A DNA stretch of 64,000 nucleotides from a virus: the IMG/VR virus record IMGVR_UViG_3300048838_000238, positions 41,997 to 105,996 of that record; one strand, given 5' to 3'. This document shows positions 35,315-44,009 of this stretch, one piece after another (the first letter of the stretch is position 1; each line of letters begins with the position of its first letter). The position numbers were made by a program, and so were the translations under genes. The notes below the pieces were generated by a model. It had not been told where the DNA came from and made no database searches. It was given only the letters and a program-made list of their open reading frames with translations.

Positions 35315-35331
35315 TATATCGGAAAGACATA
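35315..35331 (-). promoter_or_regulatory. Palindromic promoter-like element, copy 7
   Basis: TATATC-GGAAA-GACATA, 26 bp upstream of the start at 35289, between two minus-strand clusters. Confidence 0.5.
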
Positions 35332-35342
35332 GCAAAGAACGT

Positions 35343-35594
35343 CTAAGATTTCTTCGCAGCGCCAGCGAGCAGCCAAGCAGCCGCCTCGTTACTGCCGACA
35401 TGAAACGACGGCTTGCCGACGATGCGCTCGCCCCTGACCGATTCGCAGGCGTGATAGATCGTCGCGCCACCGCCTTTGACTTTCAGTCGGCCGCCGCCGA
35501 GATTCGGCTCATGGCCGACGATCACCACTTCACGAGAATCCGCTACCTCGCTAGGACACGGTAAGACGTCGCCGATTTCAAGAGTTGCCTGCAT
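35343..35594 (-). CDS. Small unknown protein
   Basis: 83 residues with MQATLEIGDVLPCPSEVADS, then EVVIVGHEPNLGGGRL and SVRGERIVGKPSFHVG. The beta-rich start suggests a small sandwich or SH3-like fold. It overlaps the upstream gene's end. Function unknown. Confidence 0.55.
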   Translation of the reverse strand: MQATLEIGDVLPCPSEVADSREVVIVGHEPNLGGGRLKVKGGGATIYHACESVRGERIVGKPSFHVGSNEAAAWLLAGAAKKS

Positions 35595-35925
35595 GATCCA
35601 ACTTCCCTCTATAAGATTCCCGACCAGCGATCACTAACTGTTCACTGGCCTCTTTCCAGCCGGCACGATACGAGTCACGAAACATTCCGATCTCTTGCGG
35701 CTCGCTCGCGCCGATACATCGCGAACACCAACCAGCGAGGAACGCCGTCAGAGATGGAATGATGCCGCCTATCTCGTTCCAACGCAAATGCACAACCGAC
35801 CACCGCGTTAGCGCCAACTCGATTGGCAGTTCCATCGGGCGAATCTGCGCCGGAGACTGCTGCGGCTTCTCACATCCAGGTCCATCGCAGTACGGTGTAC
35901 GAAGTTCAGGGTTGCACTTGCACAT
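35578..35925 (-). CDS. Small unknown protein
   Basis: 115 residues, N-terminal CKCNPELRTPYCDGPGCEKP with four Cys that could bind zinc, followed by a helical region (VHLRWNEIGGIIPSLTAFLAGWC). It overlaps the next gene by 17 bp. No recognised family. Confidence 0.55.
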   Translation of the reverse strand: MCKCNPELRTPYCDGPGCEKPQQSPAQIRPMELPIELALTRWSVVHLRWNEIGGIIPSLTAFLAGWCSRCIGASEPQEIGMFRDSYRAGWKEASEQLVIAGRESYRGKLDHAGNS

Positions 35926-35927
35926 GG

Positions 35928-36182
35928 TTACTCTTCCACTACTTCCGCGAACAACCGAATACCGGTGAAGTTCCTGGGCAGTCGCCGCAAGAACTTCTCG
36001 CCATCGCTGGCATCGACCGCGCCTTCCACCTGACCAGGATTGTCGCCGAACTTGCCTGACAGCACACGTTCCGCTAACGACTCATCGCCGGATAGTCGCA
36101 CAGCGCGGCCGTCCTGCAATCCCAGTGTCAGCACCGTTACAATGTTGGCATCGCGGTCGGCAGTCTTGAACTTAACGATCAC
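35928..36182 (-). CDS. Small unknown protein, GTG start
   Basis: 84 residues. The GTG at 36182 was chosen because AAGGAC precedes it and because the upstream in-frame extension overlaps the MazG gene. It starts VIVKFKTADRDANIVTVLTLG, then AVRLSGDESLAERVLSGKFG, and ends with NFTGIRLFAEVVEE. It looks like a small alpha/beta protein. Unknown role. Confidence 0.55.
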   Translation of the reverse strand: MIVKFKTADRDANIVTVLTLGLQDGRAVRLSGDESLAERVLSGKFGDNPGQVEGAVDASDGEKFLRRLPRNFTGIRLFAEVVEE

Positions 36183-36205
36183 CTGGCTGGTCCTTGCTTG
36201 AGAGT

Positions 36206-36541
36206 TTAAGCGGATTCGACATAGCCAATTTTCTGGCTCGTCTTTTTGAACTTCGCGTCGCGGATCGTTTCCAAGTCTAGGCCCGCAGCCTGAGCCCACA
36301 GATCCAAGTAGATTGCCGCGTCGGCAATCTCATCGGCTAGTTTTCCGCGAAGTTCTTCTGGAGTTTCGTCATTCCCTGGAATGCCGTCACGCACTCGATT
36401 GAGCTTCTTGACGATGTTTGCGGCCTCGCCTACTTCACCGACAGTGGCTGTCACCCAATCACTGAGGCTCCACGAATTGAGCGGGTGATTGAATCCGTCC
36501 GGAGCCTCGCAACGACGTCTGTTTCGTTCGCTGAATTTCAT
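36206..36541 (-). CDS. MazG-like NTP pyrophosphohydrolase
   Basis: 111 residues, the normal length for single-domain phage MazG proteins. The metal-binding EXXE...EXXD pattern is visible in GEVGEAANIVKKL and KLADEIADAAIYLDLWAQAAG. Such enzymes hydrolyse nucleoside triphosphates to monophosphates and are frequent in phages, where they may lower ppGpp-type alarmones or clean the nucleotide pool. It lies among head genes as an accessory gene. Confidence 0.75.
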   Translation of the reverse strand: MKFSERNRRRCEAPDGFNHPLNSWSLSDWVTATVGEVGEAANIVKKLNRVRDGIPGNDETPEELRGKLADEIADAAIYLDLWAQAAGLDLETIRDAKFKKTSQKIGYVESA

Positions 36542-36568
36542 TCGGTAAATCCCACTTTCTGGCCTGCG

Positions 36569-36889
36569 TTATCGGAGCCGAACCGACTCGACTCCGTCTC
36601 CGAATAGCTCGGAAGCTTCTGGTGTAAATTTGACATCGGCCATGAGTACCGAGCCGACTCCTTCCATCTTCTCTTCCCTGAATTTCGTCACGTAGCCAAC
36701 GCAATAATTGTCTCTGTAGACGAGTGTTTTCGAGTTCACGATTGTCGCTTCGATTCGTCCTGACAGATACTCAGCAGGAACGTCGTAGCCCCAAATGCGG
36801 ATTGTTTTAGGTGGCTTCTTGGCGAACACCGACGACAACGGGCTAAACAGTGCGGCCACGGCGGCGACGAAACTACGACGGCTCAACAT
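36569..36889 (-). CDS. Small exported protein with Tat-like signal
   Basis: 106 residues. The N-terminus MLSRRSFVAAVAALFSPLSS has a twin-arginine motif (SRRSF) followed by a hydrophobic core and AFA-type cut site near residue 23. The mature part is a small beta-rich domain (IRIWGYDVPAEYLSGRIEATIV). It follows the head-morphogenesis gene by 5 bp. Export by Tat is inferred from the signal only. Confidence 0.55.
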   Translation of the reverse strand: MLSRRSFVAAVAALFSPLSSVFAKKPPKTIRIWGYDVPAEYLSGRIEATIVNSKTLVYRDNYCVGYVTKFREEKMEGVGSVLMADVKFTPEASELFGDGVESVRLR

Positions 36890-36894
36890 TAGAT

Positions 36895-39684
36895 TTAATC
36901 CTTCAGGGCTCGTCCGCCATCAAAAGCATTGCCGGTGTACTGGTCGTGAGGCGGCGCGATCTTGCGGAAGTTGTCGCTGTGCTTGTGCAAGACTTCGGCC
37001 CGCTTCCAAAAGGCTTGCAGTTGATCGTCTTCCAGGAACGGTTTCAGTTCGCGCGTAACAGTCTCGCGGTCTGATAGTAGCTTGCCGAGACTGTCTTGGA
37101 AATCCTGCGGCAGCTTCTCGGCGTAGAACTTCGGAGGCCAGACTCCCTTGAGCGCGTACTTGCCAGCGATGTACGGCTCGTTGTGCTTCGGAAAGCCCAT
37201 GCCGTTATCGATAGCTACTGGCTTATCGCCGTCGGCCAGCACGTTTCCGTAGTGCCGATCCGGATTGCCGATCAGCAGATCAAACGCGGCGAGCTTCGTC
37301 ATTCCTTCCTCGGACACTCTATCGAGGACTTTGTAGTTGATGAAGCCGTTCTCGACCGCTGCTTTGCCGTTGGACCATTCCTGGACGCTGCCGATCCCGA
37401 GTTCGCCATCGGCCAAGGCAGTCTTGGGGACCATGCCGAGTCCCATGATCTCATCGAGGACCGATGCCGCGACTTCGGATTTGTGCATGGTCTGCGGATG
37501 CCACATCTCAGGATCCCAACCGTGGTCTGCGATCTTCGCATCGCCGGAGGCTGGCTTGTAGACGCCTCTCTTGTCGCCTTCCAGATCGACAACATAAGAC
37601 GAGTTGATCCCTTTTGTTTCGGTGATCTTCCTCGGTTGCGAGATAGCGACTCGCTCTTTCGATCTCGGTGTTTCAGGGCGCGGCGATGCGGTTGTAGTTT
37701 TGTCGCTGCGCGGCGAGGCGTCGTCTTTGCCTGTCTCTGCTTTTCCGCCATCAGTGAATGCCTGCGTAGACGCGACTCCGCCGCCGGCGGCTTTCAAGTC
37801 GCGATCCAGCTTCTCCCTTTCCTTGGGATCAGTGACTGAGTCGCGCAGAGCTTTCTCTTTGGCTGGATTACCAGCGGCTAGCGTGATCGCTCCGCTCGAT
37901 ACAAACTTCCCGTGGTCGTCGCGCGGATGATCGGACTCATTAAATGCTTCCGCGATAAAGCGACATTCTCGCTCCCAGCGTTGGATGTCTTCAAACGACT
38001 CATGCACACGTCCAGACTTGCCTGACTTAATGGCCGCATCCAGCATCTTAATTGCATCGTCAACAGTCGCCCCGCTTTCTGGGTCGATGCTGATATCGGA
38101 CGACGTGTGACGCTTCCCTCGTTTCGTATCGAAGCCACCGACAGTTTGCAGTTTTCCGTCAACCCAATCGCGTGGTTGCGGATGATCGGCGAAGCGAATC
38201 TTGTATTCTCCTCCGGACGGCAGTGTCGCAAATACATAACGGCTCGTCGAATCATCAGGGACGCTCACGCGAACCTGGACTCCCATGTCGGCGATTTTGG
38301 ACGCCAAGTCTATCGACGGCTTGTCAAACTTCCGAGACAGCGAGTCAATGTGCGTTCGCTGGTCAATAACTTCATTTCTGACCGCAGACTTCACCTTATC
38401 TCGCGACTCGTTGTCGATTTTGTATGGCTCTGGAGTATCCATTACCCCAGCGGACTTGCGGCTGTACAGGTTGCCTGCTTTATCGATCGCGAACTCCCGG
38501 CCTTCGACGTGAAGCGTTCCGAACGGCGATACCTTCTGAAGCGACAGTCGTCTCTTTTTACCGTCTCCTTTGATTGCCGCCTCGGCGCTGCGGAATTGGC
38601 CTTTCGTCCAGTTCATCGTTCGCGATTCAACCTTGTCGGCGAACGAGTTGAGTTCAGCCATGTCGATCGGCGGCTTAAACGATCCTTCCACTTTAATCTT
38701 GCGATCTGGTGACTTACCTCTGGCGGCCAGTAACTCGCGATCTAATTTCTCCCGCTGCTGCGGATCGGTGACTGAGTCTCGCAGTTTATTCTCTTTAGCC
38801 GGATTCCCCGCTGCCGACGTGATCGAATCACCAGAAACAAATCGCCCGTTGTCAGCCCTTGGATGGTCGCTCTCAACGAACTCGGCGATGAAGCCACCAT
38901 CCGCGCCGCCACCGAACCCCATCACCAGCAAGTCCACCATCGCTCGGCAAGTCTGATGATCGGATTCAAAGAGTCCTTCGGTATCTGGTTCACCGGGATC
39001 TGGTGTTCGGGATGCGGTGTCGCGCGGAACAATAGAGAGGGTACAGCAGCAGTGGGGGTGACTTGGCGGTCCATCAGAATACTTCGACCAGTACGATTGA
39101 TCCGTCCCGGCCATCCGTTCGCAAAACTCACAGTGATCGCAATTTCCTAGTGTCCAGATCACTTTGTACTGGCTCGCCACAGCGGCACTCCCGCGCCCGG
39201 CTGCAAGCAACGTACCCGCAGAAGCGGCCTTCGTTGTCTCGGTAACGGCGACCGTCCCCATCCGCTCGGGACCGAGTACCTTCATCAGGTCCGCGCGAAT
39301 CCGCGTCACGCCGATCTTCTTACCGGCTGCGATTTCTGCGTTCCAGACTTCTTGCGTTGCGTTCAACTGCTTGACGGTGGTTTGCATCATCCGCCGCGCG
39401 GCGAACGAGGCGCGAATCCGCCCCCAGCCACCGGACTGCGCACTAGCAAAGTCAGCAGGTACGCCTTCCTGGATCGCGCTGGCCATCATGATCAGGATCA
39501 GAATCGCGGCCAGTTCAGCGTTTGTCTCTTGCTCGACGCGATCCCAGAAGCTGGTCGGCACGTTCCGTAGATTTGGCGGATTGCCGAGATAGGCTTCGAT
39601 TTCACGGCGGTGCTGGGCGCTGAGCTTGCTCAAGCGGCGGAAGGCTTGCTGCTCGAATTGATCGCGTTCTACTAGTTGGGCCAT
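36895..39684 (-). CDS. Mu F/SPP1 gp7-like head protein fused to kinase-like domain
   Basis: 929 residues. Residues about 60-220 form the minor head protein domain with the signature NCDHCEFCERMAG...PPSHPHCCCTLS. A 60-residue linker module (ESDHPRxDxGxFVS...SVTDPxxREKLDR) occurs twice, at residues 264-323 and 576-635, and separates a middle domain (about 330-570). Residues 690-900 resemble PI3/4-kinase- or HipA-type folds: K710 in GVYKP, catalytic-loop GNPDRHYGN (D809, N814) and AIDNG (D826). A head protein injected with or packaged in the virion and carrying a kinase would be a polyvalent-type effector; kinase activity is inferred from motifs. Confidence 0.75.
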   Translation of the reverse strand: MAQLVERDQFEQQAFRRLSKLSAQHRREIEAYLGNPPNLRNVPTSFWDRVEQETNAELAAILILIMMASAIQEGVPADFASAQSGGWGRIRASFAARRMMQTTVKQLNATQEVWNAEIAAGKKIGVTRIRADLMKVLGPERMGTVAVTETTKAASAGTLLAAGRGSAAVASQYKVIWTLGNCDHCEFCERMAGTDQSYWSKYSDGPPSHPHCCCTLSIVPRDTASRTPDPGEPDTEGLFESDHQTCRAMVDLLVMGFGGGADGGFIAEFVESDHPRADNGRFVSGDSITSAAGNPAKENKLRDSVTDPQQREKLDRELLAARGKSPDRKIKVEGSFKPPIDMAELNSFADKVESRTMNWTKGQFRSAEAAIKGDGKKRRLSLQKVSPFGTLHVEGREFAIDKAGNLYSRKSAGVMDTPEPYKIDNESRDKVKSAVRNEVIDQRTHIDSLSRKFDKPSIDLASKIADMGVQVRVSVPDDSTSRYVFATLPSGGEYKIRFADHPQPRDWVDGKLQTVGGFDTKRGKRHTSSDISIDPESGATVDDAIKMLDAAIKSGKSGRVHESFEDIQRWERECRFIAEAFNESDHPRDDHGKFVSSGAITLAAGNPAKEKALRDSVTDPKEREKLDRDLKAAGGGVASTQAFTDGGKAETGKDDASPRSDKTTTASPRPETPRSKERVAISQPRKITETKGINSSYVVDLEGDKRGVYKPASGDAKIADHGWDPEMWHPQTMHKSEVAASVLDEIMGLGMVPKTALADGELGIGSVQEWSNGKAAVENGFINYKVLDRVSEEGMTKLAAFDLLIGNPDRHYGNVLADGDKPVAIDNGMGFPKHNEPYIAGKYALKGVWPPKFYAEKLPQDFQDSLGKLLSDRETVTRELKPFLEDDQLQAFWKRAEVLHKHSDNFRKIAPPHDQYTGNAFDGGRALKD
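37780..38895 (-). repeat. Duplicated 60-codon linker in the head-kinase gene
   Basis: Copies at 38716-38895 and 37780-37959. Both encode FIAE...ESDHPRxD(N/H)G(R/K)FVS, AAGNPAKE, LRDSVTDP and REKLDR. They act as boundaries between the three main domains and may be processing or recombination sites (inference). Confidence 0.8.
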
Positions 39685-40135
39685 TGACTTTTTTCCGAGT
39701 TCTTTGTTCGTCGCTCAACTCGGTCCCACCCGCAGTGAGTAACTAAAAGTTCTTTCACTGTGAGGGCCGGGGACATAAGTCCTGTGATCCTCACGCTTTC
39801 GACGGCGTTCCGCGACTGCTCCGACCGGTAAACGTATCGGGCATTGATCGCGCTCAGCCTTGCGGTGGCTGAACTGTATCAGTCGTATCCATCGGAGACT
39901 ATATCAGGTTGAAATAGCCAGTACAAGCAGATTTCTGACCGGCTAGTATCTATTCGCTATAGGCGGCAGGATCTTGGTAACACAGTTCCTGAACTGTAAC
40001 AGAGCCAGAGTTACTTAGAGGTGACAGCGTTACTACGTCTAGGTTTCAGTTCGCGCCGCTCCCGTTCTGGGCTAAGCTGTCGAGCGTCTAGCTCTCGATC
40101 GAATGATGTCCATGTCTCAAGGAAGGTCGTCGCAG
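39685..40135. promoter_or_regulatory. Intergenic regulatory region between portal and head protein
   Basis: Holds two palindromic elements (39900-39916 TATATC-AGGTT-GAAATA; 39945-39961 AGTATC-TATTC-GCTATA), a 7-2-7 dyad ACAGTTC-CT-GAACTGT (39982-39997) and a GTAAC/GTTAC inverted repeat (39996-40014). A related GAACTGTATCAG occurs near 39875. A 34-codon frame with an AGGA site (39776 to 39672, minus) overlaps the next gene and is not called. Confidence 0.5.
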
Positions 40136-43100
40136 TTACGGGTAAGACTCGACGATCCGGTTGGCAGGCTGCTGCTTGAGAAGCTGAAGAAACGCCTTGG
40201 CTTCATCGGATAGCTCAGCGCCGGTATCGCTGTCGCCGCATCCCTTGCACTCGGCAACTAGGTCGGAAGCCGACTCCGCACCTGCCTGCGGCGATCCCGC
40301 ACCTGCCTGCGGTTTGACCGCACCCGAGTGCCGTCCGGTCATTACCCAGTCGCGGAACTCGTCGATGTGCATGGCGCGGATCGGCCCAACCTTCCAGCCA
40401 GCGTCATAGCTTCCAAGGTACGCGCCGACGGCCCCGAGCTTGCTATTGAAGCCAAGGAACGCCTTGTGCTCGTCGAACTCTCCGGTCTGCTGATCGATCT
40501 GATCCATGACGAAGACAAGTTCGCTGTCTGCGTTCGGCCCGAGAAACACGTCCACGTAGTCTCCGTCAGCGCCGGCGAGCCCGATGACTTCCCCGTAGTG
40601 CGCGGCCATCGTGTTCGCCCACGGCTTGCCGTCCGCGCCGACGCCACGACGCACCGAGCCCTTTGGATTCTCGATCAGGATCGTCAGCCCGTGGAACTGG
40701 ACAGCATGTTTCGGCAAGAGTTCAGGCGGTGTCTGCTCGCGGATCATCTGAGATTGCACCATCTCGGTAACTAGCAGCTCAATCTGCTGTCGCGACATAA
40801 CCGGCCCCACGCCCTCCGGTGCGCCCAACTCCTTGCTGATACTCGGGAGGTCAGACATACCGGCGGCTGGCGCTGCGGTCTTAGGGTCGCGGATACCGGC
40901 TGGCGGTTGCCCGACCGGCGGCTGCTCGCCTGGCGGTTGTCCATGTGGCTTGCCGGTAGCCGCGTCGCGCTCCGCCTCTTCCTGGATATGCTTGTCCTCG
41001 ACTTCACCGTCTAGTTCAGCTTGCGCCTGCCACGTCTTGCGGCTGAGTACCTTAGCGGCTTGGCGGATTTGCCGGATCTGCTCTTCCTCCAGCTTGTTCC
41101 TCTCGTTGATCGGCGGCGCTTCGATCTGCAAGTCGATCGTCCGCTTGAACTCGCGCCATGATTTCTGGCCGGGCGCGAATCCGAACCGCTCGAACCGCCC
41201 GGCGTGGTAGTTAAACAGCAAGACTTTCCAGAAGATTTGGCGGTAATACTGTTTGCGCATTCCTTGCTCGGATCGGCAACTAACGTGAAATCGAGAACCA
41301 GCGACAATACCAGACGCCATGTTGTTATTCGAATCGTCGCCGGAAATTTGTCCTTCCGACATGCAATTTCCAGATACGGCAACGGTCCCGTGCCTGCGAG
41401 TAACCATCGTTCCATTCGGAACCGAGACGCACCACACCTTGCCGACGTACTCGCTAATCTGGACGTTGTCGATCGGCGTAAATCCAACACGATCTGCGAG
41501 TCTGAACCTCACCCTCCATTGAGAGCCCTGTCGTCCCCGAACGGTGGCGACGTATCCGCAACGTACTGCAATCTCCTGGACGTCGTCGGCGAGCTGACGG
41601 CTTGCGGTGTGGTACTCCATAACATTGGCCGTTGCGTTACCTCCGTCGCCTTGCCATAGAGCATGTAGAAGCACCTCTAATAGCTCTGGAACCAGCATCT
41701 TGAATTGGCTAGGGATTCTCTTGTTGCGCGACCCCTCTCCGCAATTCTCGCGAAGCCACAGGCATAGCGACTTGTTCAATACTTCCCATTGGTAAAAATC
41801 CGCAGTCATCTCAGTTTCGCCGATTGGACTTACCCGCTTTGTTCCGGCCGGCGTAATCGATTCAAAAACCTTGTGCCCCAGTAGGTGAATCGACGACTTG
41901 ATATCTTCAAATGCCTCGTTGCCGATTCCCTGGCAAAGGCCAACGCGGTAATTGGCTTGCTCTTTCTGAATTGTTGTCCATCCTTCCGACAGAAAGTGGC
42001 CAATGAATTTAATGAACGGAATGGCATCAAAGCACTGGTCTTGATACTGACTCGCGTTCTCTCGGCGATATGTTTTATTGGAGACGATCTGCCTCACAGC
42101 TCCGGGAGTTACAGAAAACTCGCGTGCTGTCCCGGCGATTGAACTCCCAGACGAAACCAGTTCTCGAATACTTTCCGCCTTCTTGAAGTTAAGTCGCCCC
42201 CTTCCGTCGACGCTTGGTATCGTGATGCTTTCAGGCTTCCAGCCCTCTTCGCAAGCCATCGCAGTAGGAATAGCGTATTGTCGATGGCGATTCCCTTCGA
42301 CAAGATCCCACGCCGGATAGAACCTCCCGACGTCGAATACACGATCACGGCCCCGTGGCGTCAGCAAATACATGCGATGGTCTGGAGTTACCATCATGTC
42401 GACTTTCGCGTTCTTGACACGGACCATCGGCCCCGCGTAGTCGTAAATATGGATCTTCGTAGGTGCCTGGAATTCAAGTTTTCCAGTCTTTTGATTCATC
42501 GTTCCGATGCGATCATCGCTTGAAAGCTTGTCATATTCCTTCCACCCACTATCCGTTAAGCACTCCGTATCCGTATCGTGGCACCATCGCACAGCCACTT
42601 GCCGCAAGATCCCCTGGACAACGTCCAAGAATGCAGAGCCGCGTTCATGGCCGGTCGGACCCGGTTGGTATTCCATCCCCTCCGAGATGTGCTTATGCGT
42701 CCCTGGTGGGTGGTGGCGCTTCGAGACTTCGCGGGTGCCGTTCTGGCCATAGACGTTTTGCTCGTAATCCGCGTTGTTGCGGACCATCGATTCGACTTGG
42801 TCTTTACTGGTGCCCTTGACGTGCTGAATGATGTAGGCGATCGCGGCCTGCTCGGCTGCCGCTTCCCCTGTGTTTTCCAGGATGCGCGATTGCTGGAGAA
42901 TCCACTTCCACACGGGGTAGAAGTCTGTCATCCCACGCTTCACGTTCTGGAATGAATTGCGCTTGCTGTGCTCGACATAGAGCTTCGGCAAGTAATCCCG
43001 TGTCCCGGTGTCCCATTGAACGCAGTAGCCGATGACATCTACCACGTCGTGATCTGGCGTATGCAGTCCGAACGTGCAATTGTCGGCGTGTTCGCGCACA

Positions 43101-43768
43101 ATGCCGAACTTCTCATAGAGCGTGTCGTCGTCCAGCGGTAGATTACCGGTGTCCGTGACGTACTCGGGTTCGATCACGCGAGCTTTGACGCGCCCCGCTT
43201 GGTTCGGATGCAAGCCCAGGAACGTCTCGCCGTCCGCTAGATCGCGGTTGTAGAGTTCCTTGTCGAGGTTACCTGTGAACTTGTTGTCCTCGTCGAACTC
43301 GTCGATCACGTCTTGGACTTCTTCTAGCAGTCCGTCCGGTGTCTGCTTGCCGCGCCTCGCAATGGCCTTATAGATGTAGCCGTCGCCGATCACGTAGTCC
43401 GTGAGCGTCTTGACGATGCCTACCCCGACGGATTCTGCGGTTGTGACCAGTCGCGCGAAGGCGCGTTGCTGCCGCAGGTCTTCCTCGGTCATCACGAACG
43501 GGGCGTTATTGCCGTCGCGGCGCTCGGTCAGACCGCCCATCGCCAGCCCGCCGCCGCCGAAGCCGCCGTTCGCACCTCCCCAGAAATTCGGCAGCCAATC
43601 CATGCGATTGACGGTCTTGATGGCGCTCTCGGATATGCCGAGTTGCCGTTCCAGACCTTGCTTCTTAACGCTCAGTTCGAGGTCGCGGACTTGCCGCTCC
43701 AGGGTTGCCGAGCCGCCGTTATCCGACCCGCTGGCTGCGCCACCTGACTTTTTCCTACGTCGCGACAT
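40136..43768 (-). CDS. Portal protein with intein and C-terminal InPase domain
   Basis: 1210 residues. The portal body spans residues 1-395 and 802 to about 925, interrupted by an intein (396-801). After a Pro/Gln-rich linker, residues 1018-1145 match the phage InPase (inorganic-pyrophosphatase-like) domain: HGLTILIENPKGSVR, GKPWANTMAAHYGEV, DGDYVDVFLGPNADSE, TGEFDEHKAFLGF. InPase domains occur in phage polyvalent proteins, so fusion to a portal is unusual. After splicing the product would be about 804 residues. The portal forms the dodecameric DNA channel at the head vertex. Position next to terminase supports the call. Confidence 0.8.
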   Translation of the reverse strand: MSRRRKKSGGAASGSDNGGSATLERQVRDLELSVKKQGLERQLGISESAIKTVNRMDWLPNFWGGANGGFGGGGLAMGGLTERRDGNNAPFVMTEEDLRQQRAFARLVTTAESVGVGIVKTLTDYVIGDGYIYKAIARRGKQTPDGLLEEVQDVIDEFDEDNKFTGNLDKELYNRDLADGETFLGLHPNQAGRVKARVIEPEYVTDTGNLPLDDDTLYEKFGIVREHADNCTFGLHTPDHDVVDVIGYCVQWDTGTRDYLPKLYVEHSKRNSFQNVKRGMTDFYPVWKWILQQSRILENTGEAAAEQAAIAYIIQHVKGTSKDQVESMVRNNADYEQNVYGQNGTREVSKRHHPPGTHKHISEGMEYQPGPTGHERGSAFLDVVQGILRQVAVRWCHDTDTECLTDSGWKEYDKLSSDDRIGTMNQKTGKLEFQAPTKIHIYDYAGPMVRVKNAKVDMMVTPDHRMYLLTPRGRDRVFDVGRFYPAWDLVEGNRHRQYAIPTAMACEEGWKPESITIPSVDGRGRLNFKKAESIRELVSSGSSIAGTAREFSVTPGAVRQIVSNKTYRRENASQYQDQCFDAIPFIKFIGHFLSEGWTTIQKEQANYRVGLCQGIGNEAFEDIKSSIHLLGHKVFESITPAGTKRVSPIGETEMTADFYQWEVLNKSLCLWLRENCGEGSRNKRIPSQFKMLVPELLEVLLHALWQGDGGNATANVMEYHTASRQLADDVQEIAVRCGYVATVRGRQGSQWRVRFRLADRVGFTPIDNVQISEYVGKVWCVSVPNGTMVTRRHGTVAVSGNCMSEGQISGDDSNNNMASGIVAGSRFHVSCRSEQGMRKQYYRQIFWKVLLFNYHAGRFERFGFAPGQKSWREFKRTIDLQIEAPPINERNKLEEEQIRQIRQAAKVLSRKTWQAQAELDGEVEDKHIQEEAERDAATGKPHGQPPGEQPPVGQPPAGIRDPKTAAPAAGMSDLPSISKELGAPEGVGPVMSRQQIELLVTEMVQSQMIREQTPPELLPKHAVQFHGLTILIENPKGSVRRGVGADGKPWANTMAAHYGEVIGLAGADGDYVDVFLGPNADSELVFVMDQIDQQTGEFDEHKAFLGFNSKLGAVGAYLGSYDAGWKVGPIRAMHIDEFRDWVMTGRHSGAVKPQAGAGSPQAGAESASDLVAECKGCGDSDTGAELSDEAKAFLQLLKQQPANRIVESYP
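41366..42583 (-). mobile_element. LAGLIDADG-type intein in the portal gene
   Basis: 406 codons. N-terminal splice block CHDTDTECLTDSGW with Cys1; block B-like VDMMVTPDHRMY; endonuclease motifs FIGHFLSEGW and LLHALWQGDGG resemble paired LAGLIDADG helices; C-terminal block VSVPNGTMVTRRHGTVAVSGN with Cys+1. The penultimate residue is Gly, not the usual His, but His is present shortly before. Flanking portal sequence joins as QVAVRW-CMSEGQ. Confidence 0.85.
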
Positions 43769-43771
43769 GCG

Positions 43772-43951
43772 TTACCCCGGCTGTTGGTCTGTTGGTGCCT
43801 TGGCGGATTCAAAGATCCGGCGTACCGTCCAGCGGCTGACACCGGCCGCTTCCGCAATCGCCTGCTTCGATAAGTCCGTTTCCGACAACATCTTGAGTAT
43901 CTTCCGCTCCGTCGGCTTGGGAGTCTTGTTGCCTCGCCCTCGTTTCAGCAC
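43772..43951 (-). CDS. 59-residue helix-turn-helix protein
   Basis: GTG start at 43951 behind GGAGAC. A basic N-terminus (KRGRGNKTPKPTERK) precedes a helix-turn-helix with KQAIAEAAGVSRWTVRRIFE, typical of small DNA-binding or invertase/transposase-type HTH units. It ends just before the portal start, with a palindromic element 17 bp upstream. It is a candidate regulator or a small terminase-type DNA-binding subunit; the latter is a guess from its place between terminase and portal. Confidence 0.65.
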   Translation of the reverse strand: MLKRGRGNKTPKPTERKILKMLSETDLSKQAIAEAAGVSRWTVRRIFESAKAPTDQQPG

Positions 43952-43967
43952 GCCGCGTCTCCGTGAC

Positions 43968-43984
43968 TATCTCATAGTGATATA
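43968..43984 (-). promoter_or_regulatory. Palindromic promoter-like element, copy 10
   Basis: TATCTC-ATAGT-GATATA, one mismatch from consensus in the left arm, 17 bp before the GTG of the HTH gene. This is the copy closest to a DNA-binding-protein gene, compatible with autoregulation. Confidence 0.5.
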
Positions 43985-44009
43985 GCGTTAGTATAGGCGA
44001 CGAACTGCT

